Assembly (NCBI RefSeq): GCF_025628885.1
Contig: NZ_JAOTIF010000027.1
Location: 1-64,000 of the forward strand
DNA from: Paraflavisolibacter caeni
GTDB lineage: Bacteria > Bacteroidota > Bacteroidia > Chitinophagales > Chitinophagaceae
Direction of reading: 5' to 3'
Length of the DNA: 64,000 bases
How positions within the stretch are numbered: position 1 is the first letter of the stretch; each line of letters opens with the position of its first letter. A program made the translations under genes and the position numbers. The notes under the pieces are model-generated. The model worked only from the letters and a program-made list of their open reading frames with translations. It did not search any database and was not told where the DNA came from. Shown here piece after piece: positions 26,101-34,310 of this stretch.

Positions 26101-26587
26101 TCTGGGCATCTACTGCTCCCATTGCAGCTTTTCCATTAAAAGCATTTGTACTGGAAGTTTGGTCAATCAGCACTTTGTCTTTATGTTCATCCAAAACCTG
26201 CTGCAAAAGATCCAGTCTATTATTCACAAGCAGCCGCAATTTTTTCATGGGAGCCTTCATTGCGGGATTATGACTCAACAGGATATCCAGGTTGTTGAGG
26301 TGTGTATGCAATTCATTGCTGCTTTTTGTAAAAAGTGCATAGAAGGAAGAATCCTTTGTCAATAGAAATCCACGGTGTTCTGTTTCCGCATTCGTTAGTC
26401 TCGAATTTGTTTCTGAAAGCTCCTGGCGAATGAAGTTGGTTTTATTTACCCACTCAGCGGCCCTGCCCATGTTCTCTATTCTTTTTACCAGTAAAAAAGA
26501 AAGCACGCAAAGAATGAGTACACTAAGCGGGCATAGTATTTTTAAAAACTTACTTTTATCGGAGTTCTTAAAGGAAATGTTTTTCAT
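23198..26587 (-). CDS. CHASE3 and multi-PAS sensor histidine kinase
   Basis: From the ATG at 26587 the protein has 1129 residues. Two membrane segments (about 14-33 and 190-212) enclose a CHASE3-type extracytoplasmic helical sensor (NSRLTNAETEHRGFLLTKD is typical). About five PAS/PAC units follow between residues 235 and 875, several with the RKDGExR and VxDITE signatures. The kinase core shows H901 in IASHDLQEPLRK, an N box NIIGNAVKY, DNGIGFE with FELFQRLH, and GTGLGLAICKK. This is the bacteriophytochrome-like HisKA/HATPase type. The preceding gene is a single-domain response regulator, a usual partner for this kinase class. It is located inside the FHA/PP2C/SEDS-PBP/kinase cluster. Confidence 0.94.
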   Translation of the reverse strand: MKNISFKNSDKSKFLKILCPLSVLILCVLSFLLVKRIENMGRAAEWVNKTNFIRQELSETNSRLTNAETEHRGFLLTKDSSFYALFTKSSNELHTHLNNLDILLSHNPAMKAPMKKLRLLVNNRLDLLQQVLDEHKDKVLIDQTSSTNAFNGKAAMGAVDAQIQLMDSQLGQLLQQRSEESHRYIITTPLYAAIVYLLALLLIIYAFYNLLRQLKLSTNYLNQSQVAEEKARMANFLLENAEQITRSGSWKWNSVHGKREHSRNLFRLFGYEPNSFEPGMYDFLHMIDEDGRQEMISKLEQDMKTGEVSTSSFWITRKDGQRRYFRCISHFGKNDKGEDIIIGTTQDITETYLLKQESEQHARFNELVVENNVDMIAAFDKELRVTVWNKAYEDIFGVPKRDILGKRLTDVFPYLENDVKTIYLKAALEGKETIQQEFRYFKNQKTGEISIIPLKDEIGNITGVLTNIHDITAIKEAERLLKESNLKFEQAEEAGKIGSASWNLASGAMTWSKNLYRVFGYEPGSVSPSLGLLEEFIHPDDVAEVMQIIKQYLNMSGFPPLHFRVKRKDGEIRYVKTSAVPVKNEKGETVLFCSVLDVTEEELLKQQLQERNQLVESLIENSADMIEVIDTGMHYTVWNKANEQQFGLSKEEVLGKNIVDVFPGLRNDKRMEFINQGLKGNPTYRKEQPCLNGRKTADFSYIPLRNADGSIMGLLIMAHDITERIKAAEKLKRANDELHYRNQALREAYAFNRHITDLAPNGIYVYDKAKGVNVFFNKHAQELYGYNETELEEMGHDFVSRIIHPDDLIGLFEKFKQYDTAADDYIMELEYRVRNKEGQYRYMFTREAIFKRNENGVPEQFIGVTVDVTDIKMAEKELREKNLALQQSNEELASFNYIASHDLQEPLRKIQTFGNFLEETETGLTDQGKSSLKRMQMAAARMRTLINDLLAFSRVSMVKEEMEQVDLNEVLEQAKSSLRTALNEKGARIDGCELPKVQGVSFQLQQLFENIIGNAVKYCEPGQTPVVTITTKEVSTEQAEALGLLPGWTYHCISLQDNGIGFEQQYADKIFELFQRLHTKSEYPGTGLGLAICKKIVQNHGGHIQAVSNPGDGAVFEIFLPAENVFEIA

Positions 26588-26652
26588 GATTAGGTTACAC
26601 AATTGATCTGTTCACAGTGCACAAGGGTGATGAAATAATGAAACGATCCAAT

Positions 26653-27078
26653 TCAGAATGCAATGGGATTCCATGGCGACAAATCCATTGATAGAACTTT
26701 CTGAATAATGGCCACCAGCTTTGGAAGACTGTCTGGCTTATGAAAGAAAAGGCATGCCTTGTGTTTATATGCCGCTTTAATATCTTCCTGTCTTATGGAT
26801 GTAGTTAAAACAACAACTGGTAATTCTTTCAGCGAATCATGGCGGTGAATTTCCTCAAGGCACCCGATGCCACCTTTCTTAGGCATATTTAAATCCAGAA
26901 AAACAACGTCAGGCAAATTGGCTTCATTTTTCAATAATGACTGCATCAAATCATCTCCATTTTCGTAAGTGATCAGTACAGCATCACTATCTACCTGTTT
27001 CAACGCCTGTTCAAACAAGTATAGGTCGTCTACATCGTCGTCAGCCAAAACAATTTTGCAGTTAGTTAGTCTTTTCAT
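26653..27078 (-). CDS. Single-domain response regulator (Rcp1-type CheY)
   Basis: The 141-residue protein is only a receiver domain. The acidic pocket is D13/D14 (LADDDVDD), the phosphorylation site D62 (VVFLDLNMPKKGG), the switch threonine T92 (VVVLTTS) and the lysine K114 (FFHKPDS). LDLNMPxxxG and the extra C-terminal sequence are typical of Rcp1-like regulators that pair with PAS/CHASE3 kinases. There is no output domain, so it works by protein contact. It is transcribed just before the CHASE3 kinase gene and is separated from the SEDS-PBP fusion by 309 bases that contain a good -7 box. Confidence 0.94.
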   Translation of the reverse strand: MKRLTNCKIVLADDDVDDLYLFEQALKQVDSDAVLITYENGDDLMQSLLKNEANLPDVVFLDLNMPKKGGIGCLEEIHRHDSLKELPVVVLTTSIRQEDIKAAYKHKACLFFHKPDSLPKLVAIIQKVLSMDLSPWNPIAF

Positions 27079-27387
27079 GAAAAACTTTCAGTTTTTTGAT
27101 TAAATGTTGCTTCTCAGAAAACTATTTGCCTATTCCAAAGATATCAGAACAGTTTCTCTAAAGCTATTAACTGACCCTTAAATAAAACAAAAATAAACTG
27201 GTGTTTTTCAATGAAAGACCTGATTGTTTTCCATAGGACCCGGATCATTATTAGGACGGATTAGAGCATCAAAGGGCCTAGTGTCAGTGATATATAGTAA
27301 AATTGAACAATTATTAATGAAATACCCTATAGAAACGGTGAGCTTTGTCTTTTTCTGGATGAACAAGGCAGTTTTGCCGATGCTTCA
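27079..27387. other. Intergenic spacer between response regulator and SEDS-PBP gene
   Basis: These 309 bases hold no gene that I can support. They are AT-rich and contain, on the minus strand, the -7 box at 27143-27136. No terminator-grade hairpin was found, so read-through from the SEDS-PBP gene into the two-component genes is possible. Confidence 0.5.
27136..27143 (-). promoter_or_regulatory. Candidate -7 box for the response regulator-kinase unit
   Basis: TATCTTTG on the minus strand fits TAnnTTTG exactly, 58 bases before the response regulator ATG. The expected -33 TTTG is weak (CTTT-like only). If real, it makes the two-component pair a separate transcription unit inside the cluster. 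Confidence 0.45.
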
Positions 27388-30300
27388 TCAAGGGCTGGTG
27401 GTTTCAAATCCCTTAATATACCCCATTGCCAGTAACCTTGGTATCACATGTTCGCCTGCCAGTTTAACGGCCTCGCTGGATCCTTTACAATCTTCAATGC
27501 GAATACAAACAACGATATGTCCCGGCCCCTTTGCTTTTGGAGCAAAGAAGGTATACCAGCCGTCATTGATGCGACGCTTCCTGATGATGCGCTCCGGTGT
27601 TCCTGTTTTGCCAGCAATCAGGATACCCAGTTTGGCCACTTTTCCGGCACTTTGCTTTTTCATAAAACCGGTAAGGATTTGTGCATAAGCAGGATCTTTA
27701 GCCAACATCACAGTGTCTTTTTTGGTGATTACCGAATCTGCTATCTTCAATACAAAGCGGTTTTGAATCATAAAGCCATGATTAGCCACCCCGGATACCA
27801 GCCTGGCCATAGATGCAGGTGTAGCCACCAGTTCGCCTTGTCCCCAGGCCATACCAGATACTCCACGTCCACGGGTGGCGCGGATGTCATTCCTGTCATA
27901 TGCTTTTAAGCTTCTAAACTCCGTATTGCGCCATAGTTCCCGCCACTTGTTTTGCTGGTATAAAACATCCGGATCGCTCTCATAAAAATACCCGCCTACG
28001 CCACGCAGGAACATACCGGTTTGAAGGTACAGGGTAGCCATTTGTTCCTGCAGTTCCATTTCATTTGCCAGTCTTATAAAGTAAGGGTTGTTGGACTTCA
28101 CAATTGCCCTTTCCATGGATATGGTACCTGTTTCATCGGGTTCATCGCTCCTTACCCTGATGAGGTCCTGCTGCCGTATGATAAAGGTCTTCTGCGCAGC
28201 AGATACACCCAGCTTGTTAAAAGCGGCCAAAGCTGTTGCAATTTTTGCAGTGGAGCCTGGCTGTGTGGCATGAGTAAAACCAAGGTCCCGGGTAGTGAGC
28301 CAGTAGCCCAACTTTGTTTGTTCCGCAGGTGGCAGCGTCAGTTGATCCCAGTTATCCACAGGAGGAAGGGGATAGCAGGCAGAAGCCAGCACTTCGCCAG
28401 TAGAATCTTCCATAACCACTACAGAAACGCGGTTATCCTTTAAAGTCGGATCGGCGCCTAGAGAACGTTGCAAAGCAGTTTGCAAACTTGCATCAATAGT
28501 TAATTGAACATCCCTGTTCCGCTTTTTAAAAGCGTCCACTTCCTTACTGTTGATGCCAGCCAGCAGCAAAGGGGCAATCGCACTAAAATCACGCTTGCTC
28601 ACCGTCATCTCACGAGCTGTTTCCGGTAAAAAGCGGCTTTCCCTGAAGCGACTAGCCATTACCGCATAGTTTACCACTGGAGCAGGGAAGCCCCTTAACT
28701 CTGCAGCGTGTTCATATTCAGCAAAATAGCCGTTAATGCCGCCGGTAAAAACACCTGTATTGACATCGCCGGTCCAGAAGAACATTTGTTCAGCAAAAGG
28801 ATAATAACGGTCCTGCCTTCTGTGCACCAACGCATCCAGGTAAAGAGGATCGATACCATTAGCCAGCAGGGAATCGCGCTGTTGCCTCACCATTTCAGGT
28901 TTGCTGGTAGCCAAAATTTTTCCTTTCCGGTCGTACAAATTCCCCGCCTGCAGTCTGTTCATTAAAATCGCAATCCGGGGATTATAACTAAACATACGGG
29001 CACCACTGCGTTCGGCCACCAAAGCGGGCTGCACCACCCATCGCTCATTGCGAAATAGATAACGGGATACATTAACGGTCAGTAATAAGACACCTACAAA
29101 GGCAGCCACAAGAGCCGGAACCAGGTTCTTATCCTGCTGGCGAGTAATGTAATTCATTTGAACCGCTGTTCCTGTAACATTGGAAGCAGACAGCAGGAGA
29201 CCTGCCGCCAACAGATTGATCACCAGTGAAGAGCCGCCATAGCTGATAAAAGGCAGGGAAATACCAGATAGAGGCAGGGCCCCGGTAGATCCGCCGGCAA
29301 TCAACAGGAACTGAACAAACGTGCTCACACCAATACCTGCACAGAGATAAAACAGGAAGGGTGTTCCCGTCTGCCGGCCAATAATGATAGCCCGGTGCAG
29401 ATAGATAACAAAGAGTATAAAAATGCAGACAATACCAGCCCAGCCCAACTCCTCTCCAATAGAAGGGAGAATCATGTCGGTATGTGCTTCGGGAATGGTC
29501 TTAGCAAAACCTTCACCTATTCCCTGACCCTTAATGCCACCACTAGCCATGGCCCATATACCATTGGCTACCTGATCGCCGCCAAACACTTCGTTGTTCC
29601 ATGCGTCCAGCCAGATGGCCTTCCGGTCTACCAGCCTTTGCATAGGGCCAGGGAAAATGTCATCAAGGAAAGAAACCTGGTCGAGTAACAAAAAGGCGGC
29701 AATCACTATTAACGCCATCAAAGCTGATTCGCTAAAATCTTTCTTCTTAGTGACGTAGCCAGCAAGGACAAGCGCGAGCGCTGTAATTCCTGTTGCGATC
29801 CAAACATTTTGAATGATCCAGGCCGCCAAGGTGTACAACACAACAGCTCCTGCCATAAAGGAGAAATCACCGCGTGAAAAAGAGAAGAGGATAATAAAGG
29901 TGAAGCAGGCAACGATGGCAGGGCCCAGGTCACCTAAGATCAAAAACATCAGGATCGTAGTCACAATAGCTACCAAGGCAAAGGAAAAGAATGACCACCG
30001 CTTTTGCCAGGTCGCATACTCCGAAATAAACTTTTCGTTCATGGCAAAGAAGCCGGCCAGGAAAAGAAGGATCAAGAACTTCACAAGCTCGCTTGGCTGA
30101 AAGCCAAAAAGGTTCACCTTCACGCCACTACCTTCAGGACCGGTTCCAAACAGAATCGTTAGTGCCAGAAGCAAAAGGGCCAGTGCGGCCCATGGCCAGC
30201 CATTGGCTGCCGTTGGATTATTTTTAAAAATAAAGAGCCTGTACAAACCGGAATCTACAGTAAAGCGCCGCAGATTAAAGAAAAGCAGAAGGCTCAAACC

Positions 30301-31455
30301 AACAAAACCTATAGCGAAATAACCCAGGGTATCTTTAGCCAGGAAGCGGTCGCTCAGAGGATCCTGCAAACTCAATAAGGTCAGGAATGAAATTCCAGTG
30401 AGCAGCATAACCGCCGGCAGGATCAATTGGTCAGCCTTATGAAAATAAATAGTCAGTAGCAGGTGCAGCAGGAAAAAGGCGGCAAAGAAACAAACCATTA
30501 TGATCTGGAACCACCGGCTGAAATCTCCCGGCAGTCTCACAATCAATGCCCGTTCTTTTTTCAGGTTATTGAAATCACGTGTGGACAACAACCTTACCGA
30601 ATGTGGCGACTTGTAGAAGGTAAAGCTAACATCTTCATCCAGTTGCGGCATTCCCTTTGAAGGCCCAAACTGGAAACCAGGCTGCAAGGGGATCACTTCA
30701 TAAGCCCTATGATCAGGAAGTCCTTTAAAAGCAAAATGCCCTTCTGCATCCGTACGTGTATAGGCTGTCATTGATTGTAACTGCCTATTGCCAGTAGCGT
30801 CTGCAGCATAAAGCATGCGTAAACCCGGAGCTGTTTCAGTGGCCTCGCTGCTTACCTCTGTTACACTTTTGCTATAGATACTGTCCTGGGGCAAGATCAT
30901 ATCCAGCCGCACCAATACACCAGCCGCATTGCCGCCCCTAATATTTCCGCTGATGTTGTACTTGCCTAAAGCAATCTTATTTTCTGAAGGCAATTGCGGA
31001 GGATTGCTCTTCTCCTGTTGAAAGCGTAGCGAATCGGCACCTGTAAAACCTAGTAATGACCGGGAGAGTTGTACCCTTTTTTTATAGGAATCTCCCCCTT
31101 GTGCAAAGGCCTGCTCAGCATCGATGTCGTATTTACGTTTGTTCAGCTCGCCAATGTTGTCAATCGTAGCTTCGGTTGTATTTAACCGTTGTGAAATAAC
31201 AGAAGATGCCAAGTCTATATCCCGCTTGTCCTCGAAGTAAAAACCTTTTTGAAGCAAAGCTTTGATACGCTCACCCGGACGATCATCATTCAGGTTGACC
31301 ATAGAGCCTTCTGCCAGCCGACGGGGAACTTCCGCAAAATCTTTTTTCAGTACAGTGAAAAGACGGAAGAAAAGAACTGCCAGTACAAAAGTAACCAGGA
31401 GTAAAAAGATCCTTTCTGTATTTCGTCGCTTCAGCCAGTTCGTTTGAAAAGCCAT
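27388..31455 (-). CDS. Fusion of SEDS glycosyltransferase (RodA/FtsW) and class B PBP transpeptidase
   Basis: The 1355-residue membrane protein combines both peptidoglycan polymerisation steps. A first membrane segment (about 15-36) is followed by about 290 extracytoplasmic residues that contain a prealbumin-like region (YNISGNIRGGNAAGVLVRLD; TRTDAEGHFAFKGLP). A SEDS core with many membrane helices spans about 335-800: FQPSELVKFLILLFLAGFF, GDLGPA, and the signature PEAHTDMILPSIGEELGW, SLPFISYGGSS. A last membrane segment near 790-810 leads into a PBP2-like part with a truncated pedestal and a complete active site: STAK (S1068, K1071), KSNN (S1121, N1123) and KTGT (K1283). All three transpeptidase motifs are intact. 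In most bacteria these are two interacting proteins. It starts 32 bases after a PP2C phosphatase gene. This gene is certain to be both families. Confidence 0.96.
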   Translation of the reverse strand: MAFQTNWLKRRNTERIFLLLVTFVLAVLFFRLFTVLKKDFAEVPRRLAEGSMVNLNDDRPGERIKALLQKGFYFEDKRDIDLASSVISQRLNTTEATIDNIGELNKRKYDIDAEQAFAQGGDSYKKRVQLSRSLLGFTGADSLRFQQEKSNPPQLPSENKIALGKYNISGNIRGGNAAGVLVRLDMILPQDSIYSKSVTEVSSEATETAPGLRMLYAADATGNRQLQSMTAYTRTDAEGHFAFKGLPDHRAYEVIPLQPGFQFGPSKGMPQLDEDVSFTFYKSPHSVRLLSTRDFNNLKKERALIVRLPGDFSRWFQIIMVCFFAAFFLLHLLLTIYFHKADQLILPAVMLLTGISFLTLLSLQDPLSDRFLAKDTLGYFAIGFVGLSLLLFFNLRRFTVDSGLYRLFIFKNNPTAANGWPWAALALLLLALTILFGTGPEGSGVKVNLFGFQPSELVKFLILLFLAGFFAMNEKFISEYATWQKRWSFFSFALVAIVTTILMFLILGDLGPAIVACFTFIILFSFSRGDFSFMAGAVVLYTLAAWIIQNVWIATGITALALVLAGYVTKKKDFSESALMALIVIAAFLLLDQVSFLDDIFPGPMQRLVDRKAIWLDAWNNEVFGGDQVANGIWAMASGGIKGQGIGEGFAKTIPEAHTDMILPSIGEELGWAGIVCIFILFVIYLHRAIIIGRQTGTPFLFYLCAGIGVSTFVQFLLIAGGSTGALPLSGISLPFISYGGSSLVINLLAAGLLLSASNVTGTAVQMNYITRQQDKNLVPALVAAFVGVLLLTVNVSRYLFRNERWVVQPALVAERSGARMFSYNPRIAILMNRLQAGNLYDRKGKILATSKPEMVRQQRDSLLANGIDPLYLDALVHRRQDRYYPFAEQMFFWTGDVNTGVFTGGINGYFAEYEHAAELRGFPAPVVNYAVMASRFRESRFLPETAREMTVSKRDFSAIAPLLLAGINSKEVDAFKKRNRDVQLTIDASLQTALQRSLGADPTLKDNRVSVVVMEDSTGEVLASACYPLPPVDNWDQLTLPPAEQTKLGYWLTTRDLGFTHATQPGSTAKIATALAAFNKLGVSAAQKTFIIRQQDLIRVRSDEPDETGTISMERAIVKSNNPYFIRLANEMELQEQMATLYLQTGMFLRGVGGYFYESDPDVLYQQNKWRELWRNTEFRSLKAYDRNDIRATRGRGVSGMAWGQGELVATPASMARLVSGVANHGFMIQNRFVLKIADSVITKKDTVMLAKDPAYAQILTGFMKKQSAGKVAKLGILIAGKTGTPERIIRKRRINDGWYTFFAPKAKGPGHIVVCIRIEDCKGSSEAVKLAGEHVIPRLLAMGYIKGFETTSP

Positions 31456-31487
31456 GAGTTAATGTGTTATGCAGCTATTAATAATTC

Positions 31488-32909
31488 TTATTCCAGATTG
31501 AAAAATCCCTGGTCGGTTATTGAGCCACTAATAGGCTGTTTATCAGGAAACGTAAACTGGTATTGCAATGGTATATGACAATTATTGAATTGAACATTCT
31601 TTAAGTGCAGCGCTTTGTTCTGTGCGATGATCCCTATATCAAAATAGGATAGGGTCAGGTTTTCCAGTAAAACATACTTGCAATCTTTTGAAAGCATAAA
31701 AGCCGGACCTTCATAAAGTGAATCTCTTACTAATACAGTATTGCTACCACCCTTAAGGTGCAATGAATCGTGATTGATGAACAGCGTATCGCTGATGATG
31801 ATCTCTTGCGCAAAAAAGCTATCGGAAAGCACCAGTGTATTTCCCCTCAGGTAGCCAATTGCATTAGCCAGCCTTTTCTCCTGCAGGTTCATTTGCTTCG
31901 CCAGTGTTGCCTGCGGAGCTTCTCCGGTAGTTTTACTTTTCCACAACATCCATAAAAAACAGCCAAAGAAAACCAGGCAAAGCGATGAAAGAAGTATAAT
32001 AATCCCTTTATTGCTTTTCACCACAGTCGGCGGTGCAGGTGATATAGTTTGTAATGGTTGTACAACCGGAAGCGGCGCTTCTTTTATTACAGGCTCATCT
32101 ATTGACTGCTCGTTTTTTTTTATTAAAGAGGCTGGTTGAATCGCTTTCTGTTTTACACCTCTTTTATTATTGTGCGCCAAAACAACTGTAATATTGTCGT
32201 TACCACCTGCATCGTTTGCAGCCTGTACCAAGGCCTTTCCTTTCTCGGGCAAGGTTTTGTGATTTGACAAAGCAGTCATGATCTGTTCACGTGTAACCAT
32301 ATCCGTTAAACCATCGCTGCACAGCAAAAGAATATCACCAGGTAGAAAAGGAGACTCTCCCGTTTCTATATAATCATTGGTAGCAATTAGGTGGGCATCA
32401 AAGCCTAAAGCCTTGTCTATTTCATTACGGCGTGGATGGGTCATTGCAGCCCTTTCTGTCAGGCGTCCTGTATCTTCTAAAAAACCAACAAAGGATTGGT
32501 CTTTACTCACTTTCACCAGAGTTTCATCCCGAAGTAAGTAAAGGCGGGTATCCCCAACATGCGCATAATAAAATTTATTGTGTTGCACATCGGCCAGAGC
32601 CAGTGTTGCAACACATGCCATCTTATTATATTCCTGGTTTTGAAGCTTCTCCAAATAGATCTTTTCATTGGCAGCGATCAGGGCGTCTTTCAACATATCT
32701 ATTGATTGGGCCACTGAACTTTTGCAATGCTCTAAAATAACTTCCCTTGCCAGGCTGGCAGCCACTTCACCACCAACATATCCCCCAACCCCGTCAATGA
32801 CACAAGCCAGCACTACATTTTTATTAGACAACTTTTCGGCAATGAAAGTGTCTTCATTCTTTTCCCTTACCCGGCCAACATCTGTAATTCCAAAATAATT
32901 CTCAGCCAT
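31488..32909 (-). CDS. Membrane PP2C Ser/Thr phosphatase with extracytoplasmic beta-rich tail (PstP-like)
   Basis: The 473-residue protein has a PP2C domain at residues 1-250 with its metal-binding motifs: ITDVGRVREKNEDTF (D20), VIDGVGG (D39), LCSDGLTDMV and GGNDNITVVLA. A linker with prolines precedes one membrane segment at about 302-322. The last 150 residues are outside and carry short repeated strands (TLVLSDSFFAQEIIISDTLF and onward) like a small right-handed beta-helix. Topology and domain order match actinobacterial PstP, which dephosphorylates the wall kinases and their targets, except that the outer domain is unusual. The stop lies 32 bases before the SEDS-PBP start, strongly suggesting co-transcription and joint function. 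Confidence 0.94.
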   Translation of the reverse strand: MAENYFGITDVGRVREKNEDTFIAEKLSNKNVVLACVIDGVGGYVGGEVAASLAREVILEHCKSSVAQSIDMLKDALIAANEKIYLEKLQNQEYNKMACVATLALADVQHNKFYYAHVGDTRLYLLRDETLVKVSKDQSFVGFLEDTGRLTERAAMTHPRRNEIDKALGFDAHLIATNDYIETGESPFLPGDILLLCSDGLTDMVTREQIMTALSNHKTLPEKGKALVQAANDAGGNDNITVVLAHNNKRGVKQKAIQPASLIKKNEQSIDEPVIKEAPLPVVQPLQTISPAPPTVVKSNKGIIILLSSLCLVFFGCFLWMLWKSKTTGEAPQATLAKQMNLQEKRLANAIGYLRGNTLVLSDSFFAQEIIISDTLFINHDSLHLKGGSNTVLVRDSLYEGPAFMLSKDCKYVLLENLTLSYFDIGIIAQNKALHLKNVQFNNCHIPLQYQFTFPDKQPISGSITDQGFFNLE

Positions 32910-32996
32910 TCTGTTTGTGTGATTTTTTGATGTCCCTGAAATGTGCTACAAGTAAAAGCAAACAAATGAACAAGAGGAGAAGAGAAAACATATGAG

Positions 32997-33947
32997 TTAT
33001 GCTTTAAAAATATTGATGCCAACAATACCATTAAGTACCAACCGTGAATTGACAGGCAGTTCCAACCAATTTGGATAGGCTGGATCACTCCTTGGCACTT
33101 CTTTTTCATTCATAATTGTCTTTTCACCAAAGGATGCCAGGTAAAATTTGCCTTCACCCCTATTGAAACGGATACGCAAATGAGGGGTATTGACCCAATC
33201 AGATGGTATACGGAAGATATCCGGTGTACCGGCAGTTTCTTCCTTACCGGAAATCATAATTTCTTCATGTCGCATCATGAATTCCAGTTTACGTCCGGCG
33301 AAGGCTTTATCGGGTAAAATAGTCTCCAGTCTTGCAAAAGCTGTTGCCTGAGACGAGGATTGCTTCTGCTCGTCATATACCAGGTCTTCCTGGTAAGGCA
33401 CCTCATAATAACCCTCACTATAAAATGTAAATCCCTTTAAAATATCCGGGTTAATATCAAATGTTTGCGCGATTCCTGTCTGACGCGGAATAAAAGTCAC
33501 TCTCAGGTTTTCATCCTTTTGCTGGCTTCCAGGTAATAGCTTACCAATAAAGCTTTTATCACCCCTTGCATAGCTGGCATTCGACACAAAGCGAAATACC
33601 CATTTGCTGCTGGAAGGTTCTACTGTTTTACCGGCAGTACGGTAGTTTTTCAAGGCTTCATAGAAGCTCCTTACCGACTCTTGCACTATCAGGCCAAAGA
33701 TGCCTTTCTTATTGTCCATAAACTCCTGGAAGTCATCCGGATTAAATGCTATTATGTACTCGTGGTAAAAGACAATACGATTGGCAAAAGAGAGTTGCGT
33801 TATCGATTCGTTGAATTTGTCTACAATATATTTGAATACATCATTAGGGGTAAGGCCTGCAGGCTGTTTATCTTCATCCACAGTTCCTTTCTTCAAAAAG
33901 AAATCGTGAATACCAATGCGCTGCCAAAAAGAAGCTTTAGGTTTCAT
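32997..33947 (-). CDS. FhaA-like protein with divergent C-terminal FHA-like domain
   Basis: The ATG at 33947 gives 316 residues; the frame opens 18 codons earlier only with TTG. The N-terminal part (about 35-140) contains LTPNDVFKYIVDKFNESI and FANRIVFYHEYIIAFNPDDF, a pattern that resembles the DUF3662 head of actinobacterial FhaA, where it binds the wall machinery. The C-terminal 70 residues look like an FHA domain (IPSDWVNTPHLRIRF, YLASFGEKTIMNEKEV, LVLNGIVGINIF), but the canonical Gly-Arg and Ser-x-x-His are not evident, so phosphothreonine binding is doubtful. It is the first gene of the cluster, 87 bases before the PP2C gene. The family call is from pattern and context, with moderate certainty. 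Confidence 0.75.
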   Translation of the reverse strand: MKPKASFWQRIGIHDFFLKKGTVDEDKQPAGLTPNDVFKYIVDKFNESITQLSFANRIVFYHEYIIAFNPDDFQEFMDNKKGIFGLIVQESVRSFYEALKNYRTAGKTVEPSSSKWVFRFVSNASYARGDKSFIGKLLPGSQQKDENLRVTFIPRQTGIAQTFDINPDILKGFTFYSEGYYEVPYQEDLVYDEQKQSSSQATAFARLETILPDKAFAGRKLEFMMRHEEIMISGKEETAGTPDIFRIPSDWVNTPHLRIRFNRGEGKFYLASFGEKTIMNEKEVPRSDPAYPNWLELPVNSRLVLNGIVGINIFKA

Positions 33948-34310
33948 TCGAAAAATGTATGAGGGTAAATTTAGGTCAATCTGTTCTGAATAATTTACCA
34001 ATCCTGTAAATCAGAATATGTTGTAGTGATGAACGGATAAGCCAATCTTGGAATTGTCACTCCCCCAAAATAAAACCCCCTGAAATCATTAAAATATTTA
34101 AACATATTTATGAAAGGAATCGAAAATGCATATTTATTAAATTGAATTTGTCATTCGTTTTTATTACTCTTCCTTTTGGCGCAAAAAAGGAAAGCAGCAT
34201 CCCTTCAAACTATACATTTTATTATTTTAATATAAATAACGCACTAAAAATCAGCAAAAAAATTGACATTTTTCTTTGTTTGTACCGCGCTCATTTGCTA
34301 ATTTTCATTC
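33948..34310. other. AT-rich divergent promoter region
   Basis: These 363 bases separate the cluster's first gene (minus) from the small plus-strand gene at 34311. No gene is supported; the short open frame at 34142-34324 has no protein-like features. The region holds the presumed promoter of the whole minus-strand cluster. TACATTTT stands directly before the 33947 ATG and TAATTTTC directly before the 34311 ATG. Confidence 0.5.

Noticed and set aside
27224-27688. Plus-strand frame of 154 codons at the end of the SEDS-PBP gene
   Set aside because: It is the antisense shadow of the transpeptidase domain, whose frame has all motifs.
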